The notes under the pieces: model-generated
Told to the model about the DNA's origin: nothing
Databases searched by the model: none
What the model saw: the letters and a program-made list of their open reading frames with translations, nothing else
Program-made: the position numbers and the translations under genes
Shown here: positions 9,018 to 16,957 of the stretch, one piece after another
Layout: each line of letters opens with the position of its first letter
Numbering within the stretch: the first letter of the stretch is position 1
Source: Bacteroidaceae bacterium
Lineage (GTDB): Bacteria; Bacteroidota; Bacteroidia; Bacteroidales; Bacteroidaceae
Assembly: GCA_017541025.1 (NCBI GenBank)
Contig: JAFXZY010000008.1
Coordinates: 1-44,534 of the forward strand
Direction of reading: 5' to 3'
DNA: 44,534 nucleotides

Positions 9018-9314
9018 ATGCCTAAAATATTACTGTACATCACTGCGAAGATAATTTGGCAATTTCTCTTTTGGAATACAGACTATAACGAGAATCGTGC
9101 CCATGTACATGTAGGTAAACGCAGTACGGAGAATCTTTGTAAAATTTGGCTGGAGCCAACAGTAGAAATAGATAAGCAAGGAGATCTGACTGACGCTCAG
9201 GCTAAAGAGGTGTTAGAAATTGCTCAGGAATATCGCGAAAGATTGCTTAACCAATGGTCTCTCTTCAAACAGGGAAAGAGAATAAAAATTATCACAGTAA
9301 AGAAAACCAAATAA
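9018..9314 (+). CDS. DUF4160 domain protein
   Basis: 98 aa from the ATG at 9018. The longer reading frame from 8871 runs through the promoter array and is rejected. The sequence 'MPKILLYITAKIIWQFLFW', then 'NRAHVHVGK' and 'CKIWLEP', then a helical segment with 'LTDAQAKEVLEIAQEY', matches the DUF4160 pattern (His-rich 'HVHV' strand followed by 'K.WLEP'). DUF4160 proteins are small and of unproven biochemical role. They are very often encoded next to DUF2442 proteins, as here, 10 bp upstream of one. That pairing and the size resemble toxin-antitoxin modules, but no toxin fold can be recognised from sequence. The promoter is probably unit 4 of the array. Confidence 0.8.
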   Translation: MPKILLYITAKIIWQFLFWNTDYNENRAHVHVGKRSTENLCKIWLEPTVEIDKQGDLTDAQAKEVLEIAQEYRERLLNQWSLFKQGKRIKIITVKKTK

Positions 9315-9324
9315 ATAAGCGCCT

Positions 9325-9591
9325 ATGTATAAGAAAGAAGGATATTGGGATGTTAAGCCCAGAATTAAGCGACTTTCATTTCCAAGAAGAGGAAAGTTTC
9401 AAGTTGACCTTCAGGATGGTCGCTCAGTTGTAATGCCGGTCTCTGCTTTCCCCTCGTTAAAAAAAGTGCCAACAAAGGAACGTGGCAAATGGTATCTGAT
9501 AGGTGGGGGCGTTACCTGGGATTCATGCCCAGAGGTTATCCATATAGAACAAATATTGGGTAACTATGAGAACTATGCACATGAATCTTGA
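9325..9591 (+). CDS. DUF2442 domain protein
   Basis: 88 aa, starting 10 bp after the DUF4160 stop, so co-transcribed. Recognisable points are 'DGRSVVMPVSAFPSL' and 'RGKWYLIGGGVTWDSC', followed by 'HIEQILG'. These match the DUF2442 core (DGR.(L/V).(V/M)P...FP.L...... W.LIGGG..W......I....L). The family is a small alpha/beta protein found next to DUF4160 and in other two-gene cassettes. A role as the antitoxin or DNA-binding half of a pair is plausible but not shown. A bidirectional hairpin terminator lies 127 bp downstream. Confidence 0.8.
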   Translation: MYKKEGYWDVKPRIKRLSFPRRGKFQVDLQDGRSVVMPVSAFPSLKKVPTKERGKWYLIGGGVTWDSCPEVIHIEQILGNYENYAHES

Positions 9592-9718
9592 ACGAGGTTC
9601 GAACATACTCACAAACATTGAAAATAGATAGAAACATGCTAACAAGAAGTCTAAAGTGATGTCTTAGCGGCTTTAGCCGCGATAACTCCTTTAACTCCTA
9701 AACGGAACCTTGTACAAA

Positions 9719-9762
9719 AAAACTGCTGAAATGATTTAAATTCATGTCATTTCAGCAGTTTT
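9719..9762 (+). terminator. 16-bp perfect hairpin terminator
   Basis: AAAACTGCTGAAATGA (9719-9734) pairs with TCATTTCAGCAGTTTT (9747-9762) across a 12-nt loop. A-tract and T-tract ends make it usable on both strands. It separates the DUF pair from the GH31 promoter. Upstream, 9592-9718 has a small GCGGC-TTTA-GCCGC hairpin (9667-9680) and no gene. Confidence 0.85.
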
Positions 9763-9773
9763 CATTTCACAAA

Positions 9774-9805
9774 TTTGCTGAATTCATAGAGAATCTTTAC
9801 TTTTG
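9774..9805 (+). promoter_or_regulatory. Promoter of the GH31 gene
   Basis: TTTG (9774-9777), 20-nt spacer, TACTTTTG (9798-9805). This is close to the Bacteroidetes consensus TTTG-N19-TAnnTTTG. It lies 54 bp upstream of the GH31 ATG and just after the terminator. Confidence 0.7.
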
Positions 9806-9859
9806 CGGCAGAATATAATAATAAAGAAGTAACCGTATCGAATTCTTGTAATCCAACTT

Positions 9860-12730
9860 ATGAAACAGTCTTATATGCTCCTTATCATCGCCGGATGCCT
9901 GATGGCGTCTTGCGGCCCCTCTGCCGTAGAGCGGACGAAGAATGGTGTGATTGTGCAAATTGACACGCAAGACCCCACTCAGGCACGACAAGTAGCCCTT
10001 GAGGTACTGGGAGAACGGCTGATACACGTATCTGCCACACCTGAACGTGAATTCTCCAAGAAAGAAAGTCTGGTAGTACTGCCACAACAGACGAAAACGG
10101 ATTTTACCGTTGAGGAAAGTGCTGACTCGGTATTCGTTCGGACAAGAAAACTGACGGCATCCGTCAGCAAAAAGACGGGAGTGGTACACTTTGCCGATGC
10201 CAACGGCCATCTGCTCTTGGCAGAAGAGGAGCAGGGACGCACGTTCCAACCTACAGAAGCAGAGGGTACTCGCGGCTATGCCGTTCAGCAGGTATTCCGT
10301 TCCGCAGCCGACGATGAAGGACTATACGGACTGGGACAACATCAGTCCGACGAATTCAACTATAAAGGTAAGAACGAGGAACTTTTCCAATACAACACAA
10401 AGGTGAGCGTGCCGTTCATCGTCTCTACCGAAGGTTACGGCGTGCTATGGGACAGCTATTCGTTCTGCCGTTTCGGTGCTCCCCTGCCCTATCTGCAGCT
10501 GGGCGATGTCTTCGGTCTGTGTGACAAAGACGGTCAGGAAGGCGCCTTAACGGGTACCTACGTGCCAGCCCAAGGCGAGACGCTGGTGCGGCGCGAAGAC
10601 TCGCTCTACTTTGAATGCAACGACCGTTCCGCACATCTGCAACGTACAGTAAACCTACCCGAGAACTTCCGTTTCGGGGGCAGCAACGTAACCTACGAAG
10701 GAGAACTGACAGCCAAAACCGACGGCATGTACCGCTTCCTACTCTACTACGCCGGCTACGTGAAGGTATATTTAGACAATGAGCTGGTGGTACCCGAACG
10801 ATGGCGTGCTGCCTGGAACCCCAATAGCTGGAAGTTCCAGACCCGGATGGAGGCAGGACAGAAGATGCTGCTGCGCATCGAATGGAAGCCGGACGGAGAC
10901 AAATCCTTCCTGGGCTTACGTGCCATGAATCCCGTATCGGAGGAAGAAAACCGGAAGATGACTTGGTGGAGCGAAATGCAAGAACAAATGGATTACTACT
11001 TTGTGGCCGGCGAGACAATGGACGAGGTAATCAGCGGTTACCGCACCCTGACAGGCAAGGCACCCGTGATGCCCAAATGGGCGATGGGTTTCTGGCAGAG
11101 CCGCGAGCGATACAAGACACAGGAGGAACTGCTGAGTACCCTCGGCGAGTTCCGCAGCAGACAGATTCCCATCGACAACATCGTGCTGGACTGGTTCTAC
11201 TGGAGAGAGAACCAATGGGGCAGCCACGAGTTCGATCCCGAACGGTTCCCCGACCCCAAGGCGATGGTTGACAGCATACATGCCCTGAATGCCCACATGA
11301 TGATTTCGGTCTGGCCGAAATTCTATGCCAACACCGAACACTTCAAGGAATTCGACAAAAACGGCTGGATGTACCGTCAGGCCATCCGCGACAGCATACG
11401 CGACTGGGTAGGACCGGGCTATATCGGTTCCTTCTACGATGCCTACAGCGCAGATGCCCGCAAACTCTTCTGGAAGCAGATGTACGATCACCTGTATCCC
11501 TTGGGCATTGATGCCTGGTGGATGGATGCCAGCGAACCGAATATTGCCGACTGTACCGACTTTGAATACCGACAGGAGTTGTGCGGTCCCACGGCACTCG
11601 GTCCATCGAAGCAATACTTCAATACCTACGCACTTATGAATGCGAAGGCGATTTACGAAGGTCAGCGCGAGGCTGAACCTGACCGACGCGTGTTCCTGCT
11701 GACACGTTCGGGCTTTGCCGGTCTGCAGCGTTACTCCACAGCCACATGGAGCGGTGATATCGGTACCCGATGGGAGGACATGAAGGCACAGATTTCCGCC
11801 GGACTGAACTTCTCGGTCAGCGGTATCCCCTTCTGGACGATGGACATCGGCGGGTTCTCGGTAGAGGGACGCTACTATGCAGCACAGGAAGAATTCAACC
11901 GCACAGGGCACGAGAACAGCGACCTGCGCGAATGGCGCGAGCTGAACACACGCTGGTACCAGTTCGGAGCCTTCTGCCCGCTTTTCCGTGCACACGGACA
12001 ATATCCCTGCCGTGAGCCGTGGAACATAGCTCCCGAAAAGCATCCTGCCTACGAATCCATTGTCTATTACCTGCGCCTTCGCTACCGTCTCATGCCTTAC
12101 CTGTACTCGTTGGCAGGAATGGCGTGCCACGAGGACTACACGCTGATGCGTCCGTTGGTGATGGACTTCACCTCGGACCGCGAGGCACGTAATATCAGCG
12201 ACCAGTTCCTTCTGGGTCCGGCTCTGATGGCAGCACCCGTCTATACATACGGTGCCCGCAGCCGTAGCGTCTATCTTCCCGAAGGCTGTGGCTGGTATGA
12301 TTTCTATACAGGAAGTGCAGTAGGCTGTGGCAGACAAGAAGCAGCTGCCCCATACGAGCGCATTCCGCTCTTCGTGCCTGCAGGCAGCATAATACCTGTT
12401 GGTCCTGACGTACAATATGCTGCCGAACAGCCCAACGCTCCGCTGACAATCTACGTATATACGGGAAAGGATGCCCGCTTCACGCTTTATGAGGACGACG
12501 GTACCACCTACGCCTACGAGAACGGGAAGTTTACTACGATTCCGTTCTCCTGGGACGAGGGGACAGAAACCCTGACCATCGGGGCCCGTCAGGGTGAGTT
12601 CCCCGGTATGGCTGCAAAGCGTACCTTCCGAATTGTGTTTGTCAGCCCCGACAGCCCGAAGCCCTTCGGTAGCGAGGATGGTGCTGTAAGCGTGGAGTAT
12701 GAGGGGGAAAGCCTCTCATTTACCATTTAG
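9860..12730 (+). CDS. GH31 alpha-xylosidase/alpha-glucosidase lipoprotein with PA14 insert
   Basis: 956 aa. It starts with a lipoprotein signal (LMASC, Cys18), so it is membrane anchored. Residues about 30-220 are the N-terminal beta-sandwich. About 225-370 is a PA14 domain ('YEGELTAKTDGMYRFLLYYA', 'KVYLDNELV'), as in the Bacteroides xyloglucan alpha-xylosidase BoGH31A. The barrel follows: 'PKWAMGFWQSRERY', 'DNIVLDWFYW', then 'WWMDASEPN' with the nucleophile Asp556, and 'WSGDIGTRWED' with the likely acid/base Asp633. The C-terminus is beta-rich ('LYEDDGTTYAYENG'). It would remove non-reducing alpha-linked xylose (or glucose) from oligosaccharides; alpha-xylosidase is the better guess because of the PA14 arrangement and the hemicellulose locus. 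The last codons (SLSFTI) lie in a 47-bp sequence repeated downstream. It is convergent to the GH10 operon end. Confidence 0.9.
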   Translation: MKQSYMLLIIAGCLMASCGPSAVERTKNGVIVQIDTQDPTQARQVALEVLGERLIHVSATPEREFSKKESLVVLPQQTKTDFTVEESADSVFVRTRKLTASVSKKTGVVHFADANGHLLLAEEEQGRTFQPTEAEGTRGYAVQQVFRSAADDEGLYGLGQHQSDEFNYKGKNEELFQYNTKVSVPFIVSTEGYGVLWDSYSFCRFGAPLPYLQLGDVFGLCDKDGQEGALTGTYVPAQGETLVRREDSLYFECNDRSAHLQRTVNLPENFRFGGSNVTYEGELTAKTDGMYRFLLYYAGYVKVYLDNELVVPERWRAAWNPNSWKFQTRMEAGQKMLLRIEWKPDGDKSFLGLRAMNPVSEEENRKMTWWSEMQEQMDYYFVAGETMDEVISGYRTLTGKAPVMPKWAMGFWQSRERYKTQEELLSTLGEFRSRQIPIDNIVLDWFYWRENQWGSHEFDPERFPDPKAMVDSIHALNAHMMISVWPKFYANTEHFKEFDKNGWMYRQAIRDSIRDWVGPGYIGSFYDAYSADARKLFWKQMYDHLYPLGIDAWWMDASEPNIADCTDFEYRQELCGPTALGPSKQYFNTYALMNAKAIYEGQREAEPDRRVFLLTRSGFAGLQRYSTATWSGDIGTRWEDMKAQISAGLNFSVSGIPFWTMDIGGFSVEGRYYAAQEEFNRTGHENSDLREWRELNTRWYQFGAFCPLFRAHGQYPCREPWNIAPEKHPAYESIVYYLRLRYRLMPYLYSLAGMACHEDYTLMRPLVMDFTSDREARNISDQFLLGPALMAAPVYTYGARSRSVYLPEGCGWYDFYTGSAVGCGRQEAAAPYERIPLFVPAGSIIPVGPDVQYAAEQPNAPLTIYVYTGKDARFTLYEDDGTTYAYENGKFTTIPFSWDEGTETLTIGARQGEFPGMAAKRTFRIVFVSPDSPKPFGSEDGAVSVEYEGESLSFTI

Positions 12731-12880
12731 CCATTTACGATTTACCATTTATTGTCTGGAGTCTGGAGACAAGGGTCTGGAGGCGATTGAGAGTTGAGAG
12801 CCTCTCATTTACCATTTAGCCATTTACGATTTACCATTTATTGTCAAGAGTCAAGAGTCTGGAGGCGATTTAGAGTTGAG
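12710..12880. repeat. Tandem ~89-bp duplication covering the end of GH31
   Basis: 47 bases at 12710-12756 recur exactly at 12799-12845, an 89-bp offset. They are made of the words 'catttaccatttagccattt' and 'acgatttaccatttattgtc'. The flanking 'gtctggaggcgatt.agagttgagag' words also recur. The first copy contains the last GH31 codons and its stop. Downstream to 12982 there are 'ggttatcggttattggttat' words and no gene. Confidence 0.85.
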
Positions 12881-12982
12881 AGGCAGTTTGTAAAGGTTAT
12901 CGGTTATTGGTTATCGGTTATAGACGAAAAACGGTAAACAGTAAAGGTTCTTCTTCAATTTTGTTGAAATGTAGGAATTAAA

Positions 12983-13319
12983 GAAAACCGCCAAAACCCG
13001 CTTTTGTTGCTCATGGTTTTCACCCATTCGTATTCAGTCCGTGAATCATCGAATTCAAATTAATTTGCCTTCGCTGCTTCACAAACCGAATACAGCCTTA
13101 CGGCTTGAGCAACAGAACCGAAAAACAGAGAAAACCGTTTACAATTTACAATGAACAGTAAACATTTTCTCTGTTTTTCTTCCATTGATTTCAAAGCATG
13201 TAATGCTGCGGGTGGTGTTGATGATGAATGATGGAAGCTTGCTTACGTTCATACATCAGCAATAGCATACGCGAATCTTGTTAAAGATTGAAATCAAGGG
13301 AAGGGTTTTTCTGGTTTTT
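12983..13319. repeat. Head-to-head pair of cloverleaf palindromic elements (A and B)
   Basis: Copy A is 12983-13136 (154 bp). It has the end motif GAAAACCGCCAAAACCC, outer stem 13001-13013 with 13106-13118, a weak left hairpin 13014-13026, a ~31-bp inner stem (13030-13060 with 13063-13093), right hairpin AGCC-TTAC-GGCT 13094-13105, and the end motif GAAAAACAGAGAAAACC (13120-13136). Copy B is 13165-13319 (155 bp) in reverse orientation. It has TTTTCTCTGTTTTTC, outer stem 13180-13193 with 13289-13302 (13 of 14 pairs), hairpins GCAT-GTA-ATGC 13196-13206 and ATCTT-GTTA-AAGAT 13275-13288, and the end motif GGGTTTTTCTGGTTTTT (13303-13319). The two copies are 28 bp apart, between the convergent GH31 and GH10 genes. 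I do not recognise the family. Confidence 0.85.
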
Positions 13320-13346
13320 GTTTATTTACTCGTTAACTTTCAATTC

Positions 13347-15197
13347 TCAATTGTAAAAGAGGGTACCGTTTACGATGTAGAGGCCCTTCTTTAAACATCG
13401 GACATTGAGCTTTCGACCTGAAAGGTCGTAGATACCCTTTGAGACATCGGTGGTGTTTGAATCGGAAACGCCATCAATGCCCGTTTCTGTGGGCTCTTCG
13501 CCAAAAAGTCCGCGAACAAAGCCCGCATAGACATGCTTCCGGTAGTTATTGATATCCCAGATACCGACAGGCGTGTCCGCACGCCAACTGCTGCCAGAGG
13601 GGGAATCGTTCGTGCACCACTGGCAGATGCCCCATTGCTGGGCTGGTGGAACCAGGCGGAAATACTCCTTGATGATCCACTCGTAGAAGTCGGCCATGTT
13701 CTTGTGCTGCGTTTCTGTCATCTTATTTGTCGGGACAGCCTTTCCGCTAGCATCATTATAGCCCATATCCATCTCGCTTACACGTACCCATTTGCCTGTG
13801 GCAGCCATCAGTCGGAACATATTGCTGATGGCGTTTTTCTTGCTGTTCTGGGTATAGCTGTTCTCGTAATACGAGATGTGCATCTGGGTACCGATACCGT
13901 CGATTCTCGTAACGCCGTCAGCCTCCCATTTCTTTATCCAGTTGATGAGCGACTTTAACTTCTTGTTCTGATCCCAGTCTGATTCCAGGTTATAGTCGTT
14001 GATGAAGAGTACCATGTCCTCAGGACCGTACTTACGTGCCAGACGGCAGGCCTGTCGGACGTATTCCAGAGAACCCATGTAGTCTTGCCAGAAGAAGTTC
14101 TCGCCGCCCACATCCCATGTGGCATCGGGATTGCCGTTCGGGTTGTACCCTTGCAGTACGTAGTTGCCCGATCCGTCATCACCGCCTCCCGAGATGGCTT
14201 CGTTGACCAGATCCCATGCCTTCACTTTACCGCCACAGGCCTCCATCATTCCCTTAATCCACTTATCCATTGCATAGACCAGCGTGTCATGGCGTTCTTG
14301 CGGTGTCAGCGGGATGGTCTTACCCGTATAGCCCTCGAACTTGATGTTCTTAATGTAGATGTCGCCTACGAAGTCGCCGCACTGAAGCATGAAGAAGTTT
14401 CCCGACACTACTGCCTTATAATCTACCGTCACTTCCTTCCATTCCGTGGTGAAGGGAATATTGGGGTAATCCCCGTTGTCCCAGTCGCCCAGCTTACTAT
14501 GTAGGACACCTGCCTTTGACCCGCGTACTGTCATCGTCATTTTGTAGGTCTTGCCTACTTCGGCGATAATATTTTCCATTGCCAGGAACTGTACATCCCA
14601 CGAGTTCGGGCATATCTTTGTCGTATGTATGGTAAGGCCGTTTGTGGCATCGAATGACAGCGAGTATCCGAATTTCGACTCATCCGATTTCCATCCTACT
14701 TTTTTATCCGTTCTGAAGTCCTTTTGGGCAATTACCGTCAGAGCTTCACCGCCGCCGCTGGGGTCTGGCTTGTCGGCAAGGAGTTTCAGCAGCCAGCTTT
14801 TCGGTTGTTGCGAGTGCCAGGCAAGGGTGTGCCCATATACGTTCAGTCCGGCATGGGTGGCAACCTCTACATAGTTTTTCACGGTAGTGAAGTTCATGTT
14901 GCCGTTGCCATCCACGCAGCTCCCCATCTTCATGGCATTACCGGCAACAGTTTCCGTGAAGTTCTTGTTAATCATGTTTCTGACCAACGGCTTATTCAGA
15001 TAGTCAATGACGGTTGTTCCGGCACCCAGTTTAAAGTTCGGGTACTTGTAGCTGTTAATATAGTCCTTGAGGGCCATATACTCGTCCAGATACCGGTAGT
15101 TATCATTATCGGGTTTACCCAACTCAAATCTCTCCTGCGCCATAGCAGAAGTCGCCATACAAGCTGCAAACAGCCAAATCAAAACATTTCTCAGCAT
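13347..15197 (-). CDS. GH10 endo-1,4-beta-xylanase with inserted carbohydrate-binding module
   Basis: 616 aa with a signal peptide ending AMAQ. The GH10 barrel starts about residue 50 ('FKLGAGTTVIDYL', 'GHTLAWHSQQP'). It is interrupted at about 155-295 by a beta-sandwich of the CBM4/CBM22 type ('WDVQFLAMEN', 'FMLQCGDFVGDIYIKNIKFE'), then resumes. The acid/base is Glu333 in 'WDLVNEAI' and the nucleophile is Glu475 in 'RVSEMDMG'. A CBM inserted in this barrel loop is typical of Bacteroidetes xylanases linked to xus-type loci. The C-terminus ends in the Prevotella secretion-type tail 'IYDLSGRKL...KGLYIVNG'. It would cut the xylan backbone at the cell surface or outside. It is the last gene of the minus-strand cluster, 161 bp after GH5. 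The stop TGA lies in an AATTGA-type repeat word. Confidence 0.93.
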   Translation of the reverse strand: MLRNVLIWLFAACMATSAMAQERFELGKPDNDNYRYLDEYMALKDYINSYKYPNFKLGAGTTVIDYLNKPLVRNMINKNFTETVAGNAMKMGSCVDGNGNMNFTTVKNYVEVATHAGLNVYGHTLAWHSQQPKSWLLKLLADKPDPSGGGEALTVIAQKDFRTDKKVGWKSDESKFGYSLSFDATNGLTIHTTKICPNSWDVQFLAMENIIAEVGKTYKMTMTVRGSKAGVLHSKLGDWDNGDYPNIPFTTEWKEVTVDYKAVVSGNFFMLQCGDFVGDIYIKNIKFEGYTGKTIPLTPQERHDTLVYAMDKWIKGMMEACGGKVKAWDLVNEAISGGGDDGSGNYVLQGYNPNGNPDATWDVGGENFFWQDYMGSLEYVRQACRLARKYGPEDMVLFINDYNLESDWDQNKKLKSLINWIKKWEADGVTRIDGIGTQMHISYYENSYTQNSKKNAISNMFRLMAATGKWVRVSEMDMGYNDASGKAVPTNKMTETQHKNMADFYEWIIKEYFRLVPPAQQWGICQWCTNDSPSGSSWRADTPVGIWDINNYRKHVYAGFVRGLFGEEPTETGIDGVSDSNTTDVSKGIYDLSGRKLNVRCLKKGLYIVNGTLFYN

Positions 15198-15311
15198 AAG
15201 CCTTATCTATTTAACCATCCCAGCCTCTCCCCTGGTCTCTCTCCGAGGAGAGTTTAGAGTTTAGAGTTTAGAGGGAGGGAAGGGGGGGTAGAGTTGAGAG
15301 ATTAGAGTAAT

Positions 15312-15338
15312 GTTGCGTTAGGCAGAACCTAACGCAAC
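15312..15338. repeat. Hairpin GTTGCGTTAGG...CCTAACGCAAC between GH5 and GH10
   Basis: An 11-bp perfect stem with loop CAGAA. The core GCGTTAGG-N5-CCTAACGC recurs at 19726-19746, between the glycan-binding protein and GH3. There is no T-tract, so an intra-operon RNA hairpin rather than a terminator is likelier. Nearby, 15218-15250 holds a copy of the CCTCTCCCC/GGAGAG repeat, and 15250-15300 holds 'gagtttagagttta' words. Confidence 0.7.
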
Positions 15339-15358
15339 ACTAATCTCCTGGTTGTAAG

Positions 15359-16909
15359 TTATTTAGGAGCATTGTTGTAAACAGTCTCGAGGGTGTAGGT
15401 GGCATCATCGCTGGTGGCAGCCTTAATCATGGTTTGAACAATAGGCTCTGAAGCATTGATGTAGGTGCCGTCGTTGTGGTTGAAATAGCCGTGATGCTCG
15501 TTGCCCGCTCCCTGAGAGTTGTTGTCCCAAAGAATGACCGGCATACCATAGGTATGGGCTGCACGACATACATACTCGAGATAGTAATTGCGGAAGAAGT
15601 TAGAGCGGTTTGTCTTATGCTTCACACAACCGTATTCACCTATATAAACAGGGATGTTATTGGAGATATATTTCTGCTGCAGTTTACGGAAAGTCTCCAC
15701 CACATGTTCCTCGTTGCTGCCCGGTTGGTACTTGCCCGCAGCGGCTGTATGACCCCATTCCGATTTGCCGTCGCTGTTCTCGGGTGTCAGCGTGAAAGTA
15801 TTCGGGTCGTAGAAGTGCACGCTGACCATGAGGCGGTTAGCAGGATCGGTAGGCAATACGAAACTTTCCTCAACGGCGAATGCCGGATTTGAGGCATAGC
15901 ACGGAATGCCTATCCAACGTGTCGCGTTGTTGCCTCCTGTAGCTCGGATGGTGTTCACCACCAACTGGTTCCACTCGTTGAGTGTCCGGTACTGTTTGCC
16001 CCCGTCTGTGCGGTTGGCTCCCCAGCCCCAGCCGCCGTCCTGAATCTCGTTGAACGACTCGAAGAAGAGGAAGCTACCCTTGTCCTTGAAAACCTCGGCA
16101 ATCTGTTTCCAGGTGGCCTCGATACGCTTCTTGATATTGGTGTTCGTTGTCTCGTCGTTAGCAGCCCCCTTGATATCGAGCCAGTATTCATCGTGGTGCA
16201 GGTTCAGGATGACATTGAGACCGGCTGCTTCTGCCCATTCCACATTCTTTTTGACTTCAGCCATGTAACTGTCGTCGATGGTCCAAGTGTCAGGTGTCTG
16301 ATAGTTGCCCCAAGTGGTGCAGATACGCACGGTACTAGCTCCCACCCCTTTCAGGTTCGTGTAGAGAGCTGTAGTAGGCGTTGCACCGTCCCAATATCCC
16401 CACTGATTAGGATTATTGTCCTTTCCCGAGCTGGTATCGAAATGGTTGCCGAGGTTCCACCCCCACCCCAGTTTCTTGGTGATGTAGGCAGCCTCCTGAC
16501 CGCTATCCGGCTGATCATCTGCTGCCTTGGTAGCAAAATTCAGCGTAAACTCGGGTGCCGAAGCGGTGGCATCCGTTGTTGAGACAATGGCTCCCTTCGC
16601 AACCCGCAAAGTATATCTCGTTCCTTCCGCCAAGGCCAGAGGGATGTCGACGGAAACAGACGATGAGGTATTCGTCTTGGCAGTAACTGCCACACCGTTA
16701 AGTGTGATGCCTGTGCCAGTCACCTTCACGGGATTGTTGTAACTTAGCGTGAGTACGGTTGTTGTGCTGGCATCTACCACAGTTCCCTCTGCTATGGACT
16801 GTGAACGCAACTCAATGGTAATTGACGGCTTTTCGTTGTTTTCACTATTACAACTGAAAGAAAACAATACAAATACAATAAATAATATCCGATTAAAATA
16901 TGATTTCAT
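15359..16909 (-). CDS. GH5 endo-glycanase lipoprotein (endoxylanase or xyloglucanase/glucanase)
   Basis: 516 aa lipoprotein (LFSFSC, Cys20). Residues about 30-130 form a bacterial Ig-like domain of the Big_5 type ('LTLSYNNPVKVTGTGITLNG', 'TRYTLRVAKGAIVS'). The GH5 barrel runs from about 145 to 500: 'GWGWNLGNHFD', 'LNVILNLHHDEYW', acid/base Glu288 in 'FESFNEIQ', 'VSVHFYDP', and nucleophile Glu425 in 'VYIGEYGC'. Subfamily cannot be settled by eye. GH5_4 (xyloglucan or glucan) and GH5_21 (xylanases of Bacteroidetes xylan loci) are both possible. The GH10 neighbour favours xylan, while GH31 and GH3 fit xyloglucan. It is a surface-anchored endo-enzyme by its lipobox. It lies 475 bp downstream of GH3, separated by two cloverleaf elements. 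Confidence 0.85.
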   Translation of the reverse strand: MKSYFNRILFIVFVLFSFSCNSENNEKPSITIELRSQSIAEGTVVDASTTTVLTLSYNNPVKVTGTGITLNGVAVTAKTNTSSSVSVDIPLALAEGTRYTLRVAKGAIVSTTDATASAPEFTLNFATKAADDQPDSGQEAAYITKKLGWGWNLGNHFDTSSGKDNNPNQWGYWDGATPTTALYTNLKGVGASTVRICTTWGNYQTPDTWTIDDSYMAEVKKNVEWAEAAGLNVILNLHHDEYWLDIKGAANDETTNTNIKKRIEATWKQIAEVFKDKGSFLFFESFNEIQDGGWGWGANRTDGGKQYRTLNEWNQLVVNTIRATGGNNATRWIGIPCYASNPAFAVEESFVLPTDPANRLMVSVHFYDPNTFTLTPENSDGKSEWGHTAAAGKYQPGSNEEHVVETFRKLQQKYISNNIPVYIGEYGCVKHKTNRSNFFRNYYLEYVCRAAHTYGMPVILWDNNSQGAGNEHHGYFNHNDGTYINASEPIVQTMIKAATSDDATYTLETVYNNAPK

Positions 16910-16957
16910 TACGCGTTGTTATTTATTTAAGTTCCGGAATTTTATTATGTGAATGAA

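Noticed and set aside
10916-12415. 499-aa open frame on the minus strand within GH31
   Set aside because: Fully antisense to a clear GH31 enzyme with intact catalytic motifs; the composition reflects codon bias and no family features are seen.
12983-13319. Insertion sequence or integron attC array
   Set aside because: There is no transposase or integrase gene, no target-site duplication was found, and the attC core GTTRRRY/RYYYAAC is not at the borders. Kept as an unclassified element.
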